From Salvator merianae (Eukaryota; Chordata; Lepidosauria; Squamata; Teiidae): a DNA stretch of 64,000 nt. The notes beneath the pieces were generated by a model. The model ran no database searches, was not told the DNA's origin, and was given only the letters and a program-made list of their open reading frames with translations. The position numbers and the translations under genes are program-made. The number at the start of each line of letters is the position of its first letter. The stretch's first letter is position 1. Shown here in pieces: positions 12,105 through 24,213 of the stretch. Where the stretch lies: assembly GCA_003586115.2 (NCBI GenBank), contig QVOM02000053.1, positions 5,623,316 to 5,687,315 of the forward strand, read 5' to 3'.

Positions 12105-12604
12105 ACTATATGGGCCCAAACTGTCTCTCAACCAGCTTCATAACCAGGCAATGCTGCATAACCTATAGCTTGCACAGGAACATATTAGGGATAATTTTAT
12201 TTATTAACGTATTGGCCAAGAAACCTGAAGTCAGAAGACAGTAGTGGCTAATGGAGCAGAAGGCAAAATGGGAATGAGATGAGGGTCTGATTGGAAGCCT
12301 TCTCTTGATTCTATTGAATTCCAAGGGAAGTCTTCCAAGTAGAAAGCTGCCCCACTGCCACCACTCACACAGACAGAATCAACTCTAGAGTTAGTGAGGC
12401 CCAAGGGAAAAGTCAAGTTTAGGGTTTCCTTGATTCCTTGCTTTCCTCTTTGGTGCAAGATGTTGTGGATGATATAGGTGTGGCATTTGGAGATCTCTGG
12501 ACAGACAGGAAGGTTCTCTTGCAAGGATGATTTAAATTTAAAAAGGACATACAAGTGCAACCCTCACATGCTAGCTGCACCCTGATTCACTCATTCATTT
12601 ATTC

Positions 12605-13260
12605 AGGACCTTTCTGCACTTGCTAGTAGTGTATATAAACCTCCCTTCCACACAATGGTGTAGTTTAAGGGAGGCCCTACCTTCGGCTAGTACACTCTGT
12701 GCAGGATGGAGCATAAACTCAAACATTCTTCCTTACTTCCTCTCTTTCTTAGAGCAACTCCTACAGGTAGATGATGCAGAAGAGGTGGAGGTAATGACGG
12801 TGGGAACAGGAGGTGAGACAGACTTGGAGGAAATTAAGGCCCTTTCCATAGAACAAATTCCAGAAAAAGGGGAAGTGGTTCATATAATTCCCACCATGAT
12901 TTGTCCACATTGGATGAAACATGGATTAGCTTAGTACAGTTAGTGCTGAGGTCTACAACTGGACCAGGAACAGTATACCAGACTATGAAGACATGTGGAC
13001 GGCATGCCCACGTGGCATGGTATACTACCAGAGACCATATCCAGCAGGGCTCCAGGAAGGACCACCAGAAATTGGTCCATTGCTAAATTGGCCGGGCTGG
13101 GGACACCAAAGGGTGGGAACTTTCATTCCTGGTCTTTGCAGCCTTGCCTGCTGTGACAGTATGGAGGTCTGGAGGCCCCGCAAACAGCGATCGCCTGCTT
13201 CTCGCGGGTTACAAACACCTGCCCTTAAAGCCACGAGCCACCACTGTGTATTGCTATGAA
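12605..13260 (+). mobile_element. DNA transposon, family 2, copy D, with exon-like insert
   Basis: Starts CCTTTCTGCACTTGCTAGTA, followed by the family blocks (CACACAATGGTGTAG, GGGAGGCCCTACC, 'gtgcaggatggagcataaac'). The 3' half shares 'ggcatggtatac' and 'accagaga' blocks with copy C. Unlike the others it carries 12,753-12,934, an open segment preceded by a splice-acceptor-like tract. The right boundary is uncertain. Confidence 0.5.
12753..12934 (+). other. Putative terminal exon-like ORF inside a transposon
   Basis: A T/C-rich tract ending TTTCTTAG (AG at 12,751-12,752) precedes an open frame of about 60 codons ending in TAG at 12,932-12,934. The product is acidic (contains LLQVDDAEEVEVMTVGTGGE) and ends ICPHWMKHGLA. 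I recognise no domain. It could be the last exon of the autonomous parent's ORF, a captured host exon, or chance. It lies opposite to CDH8. Confidence 0.35.
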
Positions 13261-14580
13261 AAATGAGAACTATTTAACAAGAAAGTGTTAGAGATTACAG
13301 GGTTGCTCATTGGAACTTCCATATCTAGTATACAGTATCAGTAGCACTGTCTCATACCCAAGTATCAGGAGAGCTTCTTGTGAGAAGCCATAATGATGGA
13401 ACTTTTGATTATGTGAGGATTTCCATTTTGAATCATAAGCGTCAACCGAAACCAATGAAGCTAGGCCTTGTGACAGAAAGGATAGCTTTAGCCAGTAGCC
13501 AAAATATGACTCCACGGTGGGGCTTCATGTTTAAGCATCCCAATCTCACTCCAGAGTTCAGCCCTGAGTACGTACTGAGGAACTTGTAGGATTTTTCAGG
13601 AATAAAGATTGAATGGCTTCCAAATGAGAAAGAAAATGTTTGTACAGACCTAACTGAATGTCATATAATGTTGAGAGATTACCTTAGCTGAACATAATTC
13701 AGTAGCTGCAGGCACAAATAGAGCTCCTCTTGTAAAGGAAAAGGGTTGTATAGTTGAAGATGGCTTTGAGGCTTTCTGAATAACATATTATGAATGAGAC
13801 TTCTGGCTGCCTGTAATATGGAATACTATGTCTAAATACTTGAACATGTTGACCTGCTCTATTGCATGGCCATTTTTTCTCCAAAGATGAAGCTTGAGGC
13901 ACCTAGCAAAAGAAATTATTTTTGCTTTGGCATAATTCATGATCAAATATAACACAGATTTTGAAGCTGTAGTAGCGAGCAGCAGGGGAAAGTTATGTGA
14001 ATGCTTCTAATTTTTTTTTGGGGGGGAGGTTGACAAATGGTTCATCTAGGCATATGTAGTGGCATTTTTCCCAACAGCAGCCAAACTTTCACCTGAGTAG
14101 TCTCCCCAGCCCCCCAGCCCAAAAAAAGACCCCCGAAGTTCTGAAGTAGCCAATACTTAAGATGCATACTTAGGCAACTGTTCTGCTTCTCAGAGTGTTG
14201 AAGAAGCTGAATAGATACTTACAACTTAACAGAGCTTTACCTCACCACAGTAACATTTAGGTTGTTTATAAATAGCAAAGTGTAAAGACTAAAAAGAGGA
14301 AAATAGTTGGGTTTTCTTACTCACATTTGCACCTGCATGCTTGGTTAGTAACTTTAATGAAGACTTTTCTGGTCACTCTGATGAAGGCTTCAGCTACCAT
14401 TTCTTTAGCTAGTGGAGGCTGAAGAAATCGGTGCCAACACAACATGAAAATTGGAGTTTCTATTTCCTCCAAACAGGTAGTAACTGGTCTCTTAGCACAG
14501 TATGGTGGCTACTGCTGATGCAGATCATGTTAACACTTGCTCTACAACCATATGGGTAAACTAGGTTTTGGTGTACTTCT

Positions 14581-15015
14581 GGACCTCTTTCATCCACACC
14601 ATAGAATGGACCAAAGAGGCCTCAGTCACTCCCAATATAGTCTGTCCACACAGGATGGTGTGTAGACCTAGGTTAGGATGCTCAGAATGGTGTCCTGATC
14701 CAGTCTACTGGTAAACCTCTTTTTTGAAGTCTACCAGCATGCTAGGGCATGGTATACTTGACCACAGAGACATGCAGACAGCATACTTCCATGGTTCAGT
14801 ATACCACAGAGGACCTATTTCAATAGTTCCATTTTGGAGGCCTGGTATACCATGGGGGACCCATTTTGAAGGCCCTCGCCATCAGCTCCAAAGCTCTGCT
14901 CTATGAGCAATCCATCTCAGCTTGGGACAGACTGTTTATTCCTGACTGGAGTGTCACATTCTGGCCCACTGTGAATACAGTCATAATAGGCCAAATATAA
15001 TGGGTAGAAAGGCTC
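14581..15015 (+). mobile_element. Non-autonomous DNA transposon, family 2, copy C
   Basis: Starts GGACCTCTTTCATCCACACC and ends GGGTAGAAAGGCTCT, decayed inverted ends. Shares with copies A, B and D the 'cctgatccag', 'actggtaaacctc', 'gtctaccagcatgctaggg', 'ggcatggtatac' and 'ggacccattt' blocks in order. About 435 bp, no coding capacity. Confidence 0.6.
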
Positions 15016-18000
15016 TTGGTTCAGTGACAGTTCTGGCTGAGTAAACCAAGTCTTCCAGCTGCACCTTGTTTACTGCAAGATGAGTGAAATGAAGCCTTAA
15101 TTTTTCACTTACAAGAATCACAGTCTGGTTTTGATACTACACTACTCCCTCCATTAGATTATAGAAAGTGGTGTGATTTTGTTTTCGGTTTTGGCTGGTC
15201 TTTGAAAGCTCACTGTAATCATAACCACAACTTCAAAACAATTTAGCCTGGCTGTATCAAGATACATTTTGCTTTGCTTTAGAGGGTCCCCAATATTCAT
15301 GTAATTACTATCAAGAAATAATGTAAATGAGCCTTTTTCCATGTGTTTTCATTTGCAATTTGGGCCTTTTCTTTTCAGGTTTATAGCTGCGTAAACAAGA
15401 AAATTGACATTCTGTTCATGGATTTGGAGCAAACACCCATTTTATTGAATGCTTTAAAGACTTTAAATGAATGAGATAAGCAGTTGTTGTTGGCATTCAT
15501 CTAGAGTTTATTTTACATCTTTAAAATCCAATCTCAGATGGTAGTTCAGCATCATATAGATTAAGTTATCTCCTGTTAATATATCTCACCAATGGAAAAT
15601 AGGCATTGCACTTTAGTGATAAGGGGTAACGCATCTATAACTCACAGGCTGAATATACAGAGAATAAATAATCACATCAAGATGAGTTAAAGCTGGGAGG
15701 GAAAATCCACACTTAAAAAGCCCCTGGAGAAGTCTTCTGAAATTATGTAAGATTTAGTAGGGCTTTCATGTTTATTTAAGTATTCCTTTTTTGTAGAATG
15801 AAATAGAAGTTATTGACCCACAGTAGTGGGCTGATCAATCCTCATATACACAGAAGCCCTTTAACTAAATAATCCCTGTCATTTTCAAAGACTGTCATAT
15901 AATTTTCTGGAACATAAAGTAAAATTTACACTGCTATGCTTTATCAATGCGTAATTTTTAAAGACACAATATGATATGTTTTGTCTCTTTCCTCCTCCAT
16001 TTCCAGATGTCAAACTGTTTTCTAAAAGAAGCAGTCATGTAATACCTTTATCAGAACGAAACAAAATGCCAAGGGATGGACACGTTTCCATGTCTGACAG
16101 AAACCTCTTTTCAAGTTGAATGCTGTGCAGGGGGGGAAATGGCGCAAATGGAGTTGGCGCTGTTAATGGGAAAAGGCACCTGTCAAAGGACTGCTACTGT
16201 CTAAAGATGAGATCATGGGCACCCTTCCTTGATTTAATTTGGTTAGAGTAATGAAGACATATAAAATATGAGTCTTTGCATGGATTGTTCTAGTTCAAGA
16301 CGACAAAGCTAAAAGAAGTCACAGTGTAGTATGCTGAAAAAAAAGAAAAAAAGAAAGTGATTTTAAGTTTCATCAATAGAAGCCTAGACTCCAAATTAAA
16401 GGAAGCAATAATTTTATTAGAGCCCACCTTGATTACTACATCCAGGGCAGCATTCACACTAATGGAAATAGTCACCTTTCAAATGCCCCAGGGATCCAAT
16501 GGGGAAATGGGCCGACCTGCATATGGCCTGCAGGCCACCCTCAAGATGCAAGAGTAAACCTCACACCTGCAGAACGTGTTATTGCAGCTTCAAACTGTTG
16601 GAAACCAGGACAAACCAGATGTGTCCATGACACACCTCCCACCTATGGAACAGGGCCAGAGACCCCTGCTGCTAAAACAAGCTTTTTCCTGACTGTCTGG
16701 ATAAAGCCCAGCTCAGAGCATTTCAATTTAAGAAAGATTTGCATAAAAAGGTTCACTGAAGGACAATAAGCACTTTATTGTCCTTTCAAAAGAGTTGCTC
16801 CTGTGAAGAGCCAGAGAGAAGAGCTTTGAGAAAAGGAATCTGAGGGGGAAATATGATCACTCTCTCTAGAGACCTAAAAAGATGTTACTGAGAAGAGGGT
16901 TGTGATCTATTCTCTATTATTGCAAATTGCAGTATAGGTTTAAGTTACAATGAGGCAGATTACTGCAAGGGTGGTTCAATAATAGAAACAATTAACTGAG
17001 AGCTGATGCCTTCTCCCTACCTGGATGAGTGCAGATAGGGACAGATGGCACATGTTGCTTATGCTTTGATCTGCATTTTCATGTGAAGTACGGTTTTGGA
17101 CTCAGCGGCAAAAAGGGTCCTTGCAATTCCATGACTCTAAATAAATGGGTTTTTTTAGGACTGAAGTCTTTATCAAGACGACTTTGTTTTTCAGGGTACA
17201 GTTTCTGTGTTTAAGCAAAACAAAGTAATTTCTTCAGAACATAGACTTCCCTCCCTTAATTCTTTGTCGTTTTGTTGTTTTCTTAGTAAATGGAAGATGT
17301 CTATCTTGCCCCTGATGGGATTTATAATACCTAAACCTGAATTAAACTAGCATTATATCATGAAAGGACAAGAAAGTAGAACTCTGCTTTGAATGTGCAG
17401 TGAAGCCAAAGATGTGCTTTGAACTAGCTGAACTCTTCCAGGGCAAAAGCTTAAAGGGGCTTATAAACATGAAACCAGTGCTCTCTATGGTTTCGCTCAT
17501 TTAATTTTGTTGAGCTCTACGGCAGAGATTTCACAAATACTCTAATATCCCCCCCACAATATTTCTGCTGATGAAAGCGAGGGTTGCATGCAAGAACTTT
17601 CCTTCTTCTCTCAGCGAGGATGAATCCAAACTCCAATTTCATGACAACCTACTGCATGCCAATTAAACTGACTGCACCTGCTGATTGCAAATCAAATCAG
17701 ACATTTATTTTGGGGAAAAAAGAAAATGCACAAACACACAGCACTGAGGGGATAAAGTGACTGATGAATCCTATAGGATAAGCATTAGATGTAGAAGTTT
17801 CAGTTGGTACGTAGCATACAATTAAAGATTTGGGCAGACTATACACCTGTAGTGAAGCCAGTCTGGTGCTGGACTGACCCCCAAAATGACTACAACTGGT
17901 ATATCCATATGTATTGCCACTGCAGATCTACTCTACCAATCTGTTCCCAGAGTGCCCAGGCATGGGGGCTCTTTAAAAATCTCAGATGCCAGGCTGAGTC

Positions 18001-18440
18001 CATTTATGGGAGCCATACTCTCATCTGGATATTGATGGCACCATATAAACACCACTATCAGCTTCCCTAGGTGTCCTCACAGCTTTGATAATTTATGTGA
18101 TGTGGGGGAAAAAAAAAAAGACTGTGGGAGCAACCTGCAAATCCTCCTCCACATTCCATTCAGTCAAGCCATGAAGATGTCAACCTGGCTAAAGTCATTC
18201 AAGAAAAGTTAAAATGTATTTACAAATAGTAATAATAATAAATGTAAGCAATATGATAGTTATATTAGTTTGGGGTCCCAGGATAGAAATACTAAACCTC
18301 TTAGTCTTCAGCAAAGGCATTTTAGTGGCAAGCCAACATTTGGTTAAGGTTTCTGTTTTGTTGCTTTCCTTCAAGAACAAGCTTAAATACCAATGTATTT
18401 CATTGAAAATAGATTGTCCCATCTTCTGCAATGACAGAAA
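15016..18440. other. Unique intron sequence with candidate conserved blocks
   Basis: No recognised transposon and no gene. 15,880-16,260 is simple-repeat-poor and contains the paired motifs TGGCGCAAATGG/GTTGGCGCTG and an E-box in GCACCTGTCA. 17,560-17,740 is similar, with ATTAA homeodomain-type cores. Conservation cannot be judged from one sequence. Confidence 0.35.
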
Positions 18441-18441
18441 T

Positions 18442-18442
18442 T

Positions 18443-18489
<47 letters not shown>

Positions 18490-18500
18490 TTAGATAGATA
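18442..18500 (+). repeat. (GATA)n microsatellite
   Basis: About 11 units of ATAG/GATA, then an interrupted run to 18,500. GATA repeats are common in squamate genomes. Confidence 0.95.
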
Positions 18501-18689
18501 AAATAATGGGGATGCACATGCCTGAGTAGATAGTCTAGATGTTTTCCAAGCCTCCTCCTGATTCCTTGGATGAGCAAACAACCTTAAGTGATTTAAATCA
18601 ATAACTTCTGTCTTAAAAATAAAAGAAGAGCAAAAGTAAGGATTGTACCGCAACTGAAGATGTGGGAAGGGCTGGAATTTGAGCCCATA

Positions 18690-19590
18690 CAGTGCTGCAC
18701 CACAAGCTGAGATGGAGACAAGGAATTGCTGCATTAGAAAATGGCAGAAAAAACTCTCAATGCTCTGTCAAAGATTCAAGCCCGGCAGGAGGCTATGGCA
18801 CAACTGCAAGATGCTCTTCAGACTTCAATTCACCAGGACAAGCAGGAAAATTGTCAGATCAATGGGGGGAAAAAAGCATGATGGCCATGGGGAACAAGGT
18901 AAACAAAAATACTAAGTCACTAACACAGCTATAGAAGTGGCCAGTTCCAATGCAAAGGGGATTGCTAAACAAATCCCTGGAACAGACTAAATTGCAAATA
19001 CTTAACCTTCAGGCCCATGCACAATGGGAGAATCTGAGGATATGTTCGGTACAGAAGAGGGCTGAAAATAGTAAAGGCAATGCAAAACAGCTCTTACTAG
19101 AGTGCTGGGCAAAGATAATTTAGGATGCCAAATTGATCAAACCCATATTGTAAGAGCACGCGGAGCATACTGAGCCCTTAGACCCATTCCCCTGTGATAT
19201 TGTTCTTACTTTTAATTCATATCTGACCAAACAGAAACTGCTTCAGGCTCTGATAGAGCTGGAATCAATACCATATGCCAGTCAACAAGCATTTAGATAT
19301 CAAGATATTCCTGAAGAAATCTCAGACAGAAGAAAACAGTTTTGGTCACCACTGTTAGTCTTTGTTCTGCTTCCATTCTTTATAAATGGAATTTTCCTTA
19401 TGCACTCGTAATTATGCATGCTGAGAAATAATATAGTAACAGAGAAGGCAGAGAAAAATTGCAATTAAATATTGGGAATGAAATCAGGACACTGGGGAAG
19501 TGAAACAGAGGAAGAGGGTCAGTTACAGCAGAAAAAAGATCAAAGGAAAACCACCTCCAAAAGTCAGGGAAAGAAAGACAATATTTCATG
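18690..19590 (+). pseudogene. L1-like LINE ORF1 remnant
   Basis: Broken frames reconstruct an L1 ORF1p order: a coiled-coil-like segment (QARQEAMAQLQDALQTSIHQ near 18,775-18,840), an ENLRICSVQKRAE block near 19,030 (compare the L1 NNLRI-G-PE motif), then 19,181-19,348 with DIVLTFNSYLTKQKLLQAL and EEISDRRKQF (RRM/CTD), and a frame-shifted LYKWNFPYALVIMHAEK near 19,378-19,430 (CTD end). Several stops and frameshifts. No ORF2 found nearby, so this is a fragment. Confidence 0.75.
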
Positions 19591-20441
19591 ATCTTAGACC
19601 AGGAAACAAAGATAGATGGTGTTTAGAAGGGTAAAAACAGTGGAGACATTTCATAATGGACTGTGGAACTTAAGTTTAAAGAAGGAACACAAGGGGTAGT
19701 AGTTTCCAGTTTATTGATTAGTCCAAGGACCATATCAGCATTATACATAAAAAACAGTTAAAAACGTTAAAATATTAAAAGAATACAGAATCTCTATTCC
19801 AATACAAAACAGAAAATAAAATGAAAATCCTACGTTAGTTGTCTGGGCTTTCACAAGGGGTATTCACCCATGGTGATAATCAAAATCTTAGGACTATTTT
19901 TATTTATGAAGTATAAGAAATTAAAACTCCTTAAATATTATGTGTCTAAAGAATTTTATGATTGTAATTAGTTATGAGGAATGGGATAATAAGTTTAAGA
20001 GTTGGGAAAAGGGAGGGTAGTTATGATAACAACATGATGATAAGTTACAGTAAGTCATATGAGAGGAATAATCAGTATAGAAATGATTTAGGGTTTATAT
20101 GTGGCATACATACAAATCTTAAGGTAAATTAATCATAGGAGATTTAAAAGGGATCAGGGGAAAGGGGAGGCTGTTAATTTCAAAATTTTAGAATTTTGGA
20201 CTACCCATACAAAGAGCTACTCTAGGGAAAGGTGAGAATGCAGGAAGAAAGCGTGGAATGCCACACTACGGACCTGGAGATGGGACTGATATCAATCATG
20301 AGGATAACAAATATCATAAGAGCTGTAGGAAGAACCTCTCACCATGAGGAAGGGAAGGAGAGAGAAGGAAAGGGTAGATAAAGCAAAAATTAGGTAGTAG
20401 CCATATGCTCAGTATAACTGGATACAGTGCTACATTTACAT
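19591..20441. other. AT-rich sequence after the L1-like ORF1
   Basis: Possible further LINE-derived sequence (the GGAAAAGGGAGGG and 'gataacaacatgatgataag' region at about 20,005-20,045 resembles L1 inter-ORF wording) but no protein motif. Nothing else recognised. Confidence 0.3.
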
Positions 20442-20829
20442 GGGTCTTTTTGCACTTCTGTCTAAGGTGGACTGGACCATGCAGTGCGGACACCATCCAC
20501 ACTGCGGGCCCCTAAACTACAATATTAGCAGGATACCAGCATTCATACTATGAATATGAGTATCCTGCTCCCAAATTTCGCCATGACAGTGACCAGGAAG
20601 TGTCCACCCACTGCCATGGTGTCGGGCAGCTCTGTGGATCACACAGGTGCAGCAGCAGCACGCTGCACAGCTATACCTTTGCACCCAATTGAGTGCAATT
20701 GGCTGGAAGCAGGATAGCTGCCCCTGGTCAAGTTGTGGAGCACAATTTAGTGTTCCACAGGTAGCCGTGATCAGGAGAAGCTCTAGGCTGCTCCCAGTCA
20801 TGCAGACTTCTGCATGGTACGGATGGTCC
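20442..20829 (+). mobile_element. Non-autonomous DNA transposon, family 1, copy E
   Basis: Starts GGGTCTTTTTGCACTT and ends near GTACGGATGGTCC (inverted-end-like). Family blocks in order: GGACCATGCAGTGCGGACAC, 'attagcaggataccagcattc', 'ctggtcaagttgtgga', and 'gctgctcccagtcatgcag'. Matches copies F, H and I. About 390 bp, no transposase. Confidence 0.65.
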
Positions 20830-20830
20830 A

Positions 20831-20902
20831 TGATTCAATGTCAATGTACAAAATGTCCCATGATTCAATGTCAATGTATGAAATGTCCCATGATTCAATG
20901 TC
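20831..20902 (+). repeat. 30-bp tandem repeat, 2.4 copies
   Basis: Unit TGATTCAATGTCAATGTA plus 12 bp, at 20,831-20,860 and 20,861-20,890 (two mismatches between them), then a partial third unit. It abuts the right end of transposon copy E, and each unit ends ATGTCCCA, resembling the transposon end. Confidence 0.9.
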
Positions 20903-21941
20903 TGCAGAGACTGGAATATCTCAGAGAGTGAGGAAAGTACATTTACATGAAAGGGGACCATGTGGCAAACCCCAAGACTAGGCAATTCTCTCTCTGTGAA
21001 AAATCTCATCTGGCATTATAATGGGAGGACTTTTTTTTTTTTAATGTTTTCTTTCTATTTCCCCTCAGTAATTTCATGCAAAATTCTATTCATCTGCTTT
21101 TTCACTTTCTAGCCTACCATGAATACATGAATGAATGTATTTTTCTTAGTTGGCAAACCATCCCAGCATATGCATCTGAATGCATATAAGTACTCATGCA
21201 GTTTGAAATCCATTAAAACAGAAATCTTCTCTGTTAGCCTATAAATATGCACTCACGATTAAGCAGAATTTGAAAAGTTGCCATAAAATAGTTTTCAAAG
21301 TGGGGGAAGTTGTGTACCTATTCATTAGTAGTTTTTAATGTACATCAATAGTTTTAAAAGGAAGTGGAGCTGCTCTTTTTTTATGAAACTGTCTGAAGGG
21401 CTAGGGTACCTACCTATAAGGTCTGAAGAAAAATATATTCTTGTAGTATTAATTTAATAAATGGGGCATCATTTTAGGCACTAGGCATAAGAGCTCTTTT
21501 GCAATGAACAGATTCACAAAATCATGCTGTTAAAAAGTGGTTTCATATCGGAAACAGTCCAGCCACCTATGGTTTTCATTCAGAATCAAGTCTTAAACAG
21601 CAGGAGGGAGCTTTGCCCAACACAAATATAATCTTATCATTCAAGAATTTCCTTTTAATTTTGGAGAACCAATGGAGTGTCTTGCTGAAAGCGTTTTCAT
21701 CTCAGGCAAAGCACACACAGCTGTAAATTTTTGACTCCAAACTTTCCATTTTTTTGCAGTGAATTTCATCTCATTTTTATGTTACATGAGTTTCATATAA
21801 TGAATAGAGATGAATAATAAGAGGGAAAACATCAAAACCTTAGCCCATTGTGCTAAATAAAGCAGGTCTATTTATAGCAACGCGAGTTGATACTGATACA
21901 GGCTTCTGTGGAACTAAGTGCCAATGAATTAACTAAGACCT

Positions 21942-22348
21942 AGGACCTTTCCACACTTACCAGCCTAGCTTGGGGTAAGAATACTATATTAGGATGGTAT
22001 GGACCCAGAACACTGGCATCCAACCATGCTTTGAGTGCTGGGCCGCCAGCACTCAAAGTGCGAATGGCGCATCCAGGGCAGGCCTGATTGCTATGGCAGT
22101 GACTGCACCAACATTCAGTGCATAGCCAGATGCTACCATGCTGTTTGGGACATGGTACATGACTGCTACAGCTACAGTTGCAGCCATGTTCTCATGGCCA
22201 CTCACAGCGTTTGAATGCTGCTGACCAGGAGCTCACTAGCTGCTTCTGGTCAAGCTGTGGACAATGTTTCAGATATCTACAGCTAGTACTGTCAAAGAGT
22301 AGCTGTGGTTGCTCCTGGCTACAGTAGCTGCAGTGTGCGGATGGGTCT
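21942..22348 (+). mobile_element. Non-autonomous DNA transposon, family 1, copy F
   Basis: Starts AGGACCTTTCCACACTTACC and ends GTGTGCGGATGGGTCT. Shares the 'gctgcttctggtcaagctgtgga' region, then a 'ctacagctag' and 'ttgctcctggct' series, with copy E. About 405 bp. No ORF of note. Confidence 0.65.
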
Positions 22349-23904
22349 ATCTGGTGAGTATCTGATTGCTCACTAGCAGTGCTCTTTGAACTGTGTTTAC
22401 TTTTTAGTGGCAGGTTGGTGGGAAAACATTTTTTTTCCTTTCATATTTGCAATCATGCCCAGTACTGGATGCATAACCATCAATCAATATGCATATGAAT
22501 TGGGGAAATAAACCTGTAGCCCATAAATCAGATCCATGGGTTAACACAAGGCTTGAATAGGAAACTTCACTATGATCCTGAGTTTGGGTGTTCAAAATAA
22601 GATTTCATAGAAGATGAAAGTGAGGTTTCCTATTGATAACTTTTGCTACCTTCTCCTTCCCATAACCCTTATCTACAGATTACTGCCAATTAAACAATAT
22701 TTTCTTTCTTCTGATTGTACTTTCATATATTCACCCTTTTCCTGTATATTACTTCACATCTGACATGACATCAACGTTCCAGGATGCATTTGGATCCATT
22801 TACTTTGCAAGAGCTGTCAGAGTAATTTGACTTGTCATTCTATGGGTAAAATTTGGTTTCAGATTTTACTCACTATACTTAATTGCTCTGAACAGAAGTG
22901 AAAGAGAGAGAGAAGAAGGTCAATAAACAAAAAAATTCTTCCAACCCTGAGTGCTATTAAGAGAAAACTATACAATAGTAGCACTAAACTAACAAGGCAG
23001 GCACTTTCAAGAACCTTTTTTGCTGACTGACTGCATTTTGCTGTGCTTTGAAAGCAATCATACAAATGAGGACTCAGTGAATAGAGAGATCAACAGAAAG
23101 TCTTAAGGGTGAGTGAACCAGAATATACTGCATGCGGCCCTTTACATGCTTATCCGTATACTTGTGTGGTTTTGTACTGTATACATGAAATATGTAGCAT
23201 AAAGAATTAAGAACAAAAACACAGACAAACTGCAATAAAATATCTAACATTATAATATACCTTTCTTCTCTTAGCAGTAAGGCATTCCAGGACTGCATAA
23301 AACAGAGTTGGTTTCCTTTGGAAAAGAAATCACTGAACAATTATGGGGTTGTTCCTTTTAACATCTACTTGATCCTTGCATGCGTACATACATATACAGA
23401 ACATGTTGAGACAAGTATTGACATCATATTCATATCAAATTCCTTCAAGGACCTGTGGCCATAAGGTTTCTTCAACCTTCAACAATTCCCAGCTTGGGGT
23501 GGGTTATTAATCCCAGGATGGTGTGGCCCACTCTATTGTGGGATAGCACCAAAAGGAAGTTTGAAAGATCAAAGTGAGGTTTCCATTCAACATCTCACCC
23601 ATCACATTTACCCACGGTGTCAATTATTAGGCTGATACCGCATCAGAGACTTCCCAGAGCAGGGGGCAACCAAAATAGAATAGAACGCCAGGCTCTCCTC
23701 ACTTCTGGAAGAAGGTAAAGATTAAAGGACTTTCACTTGAACAACAAGATAGTGGTTCAAGTTGAATGTAACACATTTTGGGAGCTATCAAAGTTCTTGA
23801 ACATGCAGTTTGACTCTAAAGTGTCAAGACAACTAGTCACAGGGCCAGATTAATTGCACAAGGATACAGAGACTTGCCATTCTAGAAGCATTGACAAGAA
23901 ACCA
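22349..23904. other. Intron sequence with a possible transposon fragment
   Basis: No gene. 23,490-23,600 contains AGCTTGGGGTGGG and CAGGATGGTGTGGCCCAC, resembling the 5' part of family 1 copy F, so it may be a degraded copy. The remainder is unrecognised. Confidence 0.35.
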
Positions 23905-24025
23905 TGGCCCTTTCTGCACTGGGCCTTATTCCAGGATATACCCTGGGATGGGAACCTGCCACCTGCGTGCTAGTAATTGCAGGATGAAAAAGTTGCTCTG
24001 TGAAGACACCAAGTGTAAAAAAGCT
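23905..24025 (+). mobile_element. Short inverted-repeat element (~120 bp)
   Basis: Starts GGCCCTTTCTGCACTGGG and ends CCAAGTGTAAAAAAGCT, roughly inverted. The interior (CAGGATATACCCTGGGATGGG) is loosely like families 1 and 2. Likely an internally deleted relative. Confidence 0.45.
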
Positions 24026-24181
24026 ATCAGCACCTGTGCCAGCATTTAAAGAATTAATCAAGTGATTAAGCCCTGAACTTTGAATGATACCAGAATTTCA
24101 AAATACTGAATGGATAGTTTGCAGGGAGGCCTCAATTAAGCATTTAAACAAAGCAAAATGTATACTGTGATAAAGTTAAAT

Positions 24182-24213
24182 TAATACTCTGGAGATGATG
24201 ATGATGATGATAT
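24182..24213 (+). repeat. (GAT)n microsatellite
   Basis: Six to seven GAT units at about 24,192-24,212. Confidence 0.8.

Noticed and set aside
20831..20902. CRISPR-like direct repeats
   Set aside because: Contiguous 30-bp tandem units without spacers in a vertebrate genome: a minisatellite.
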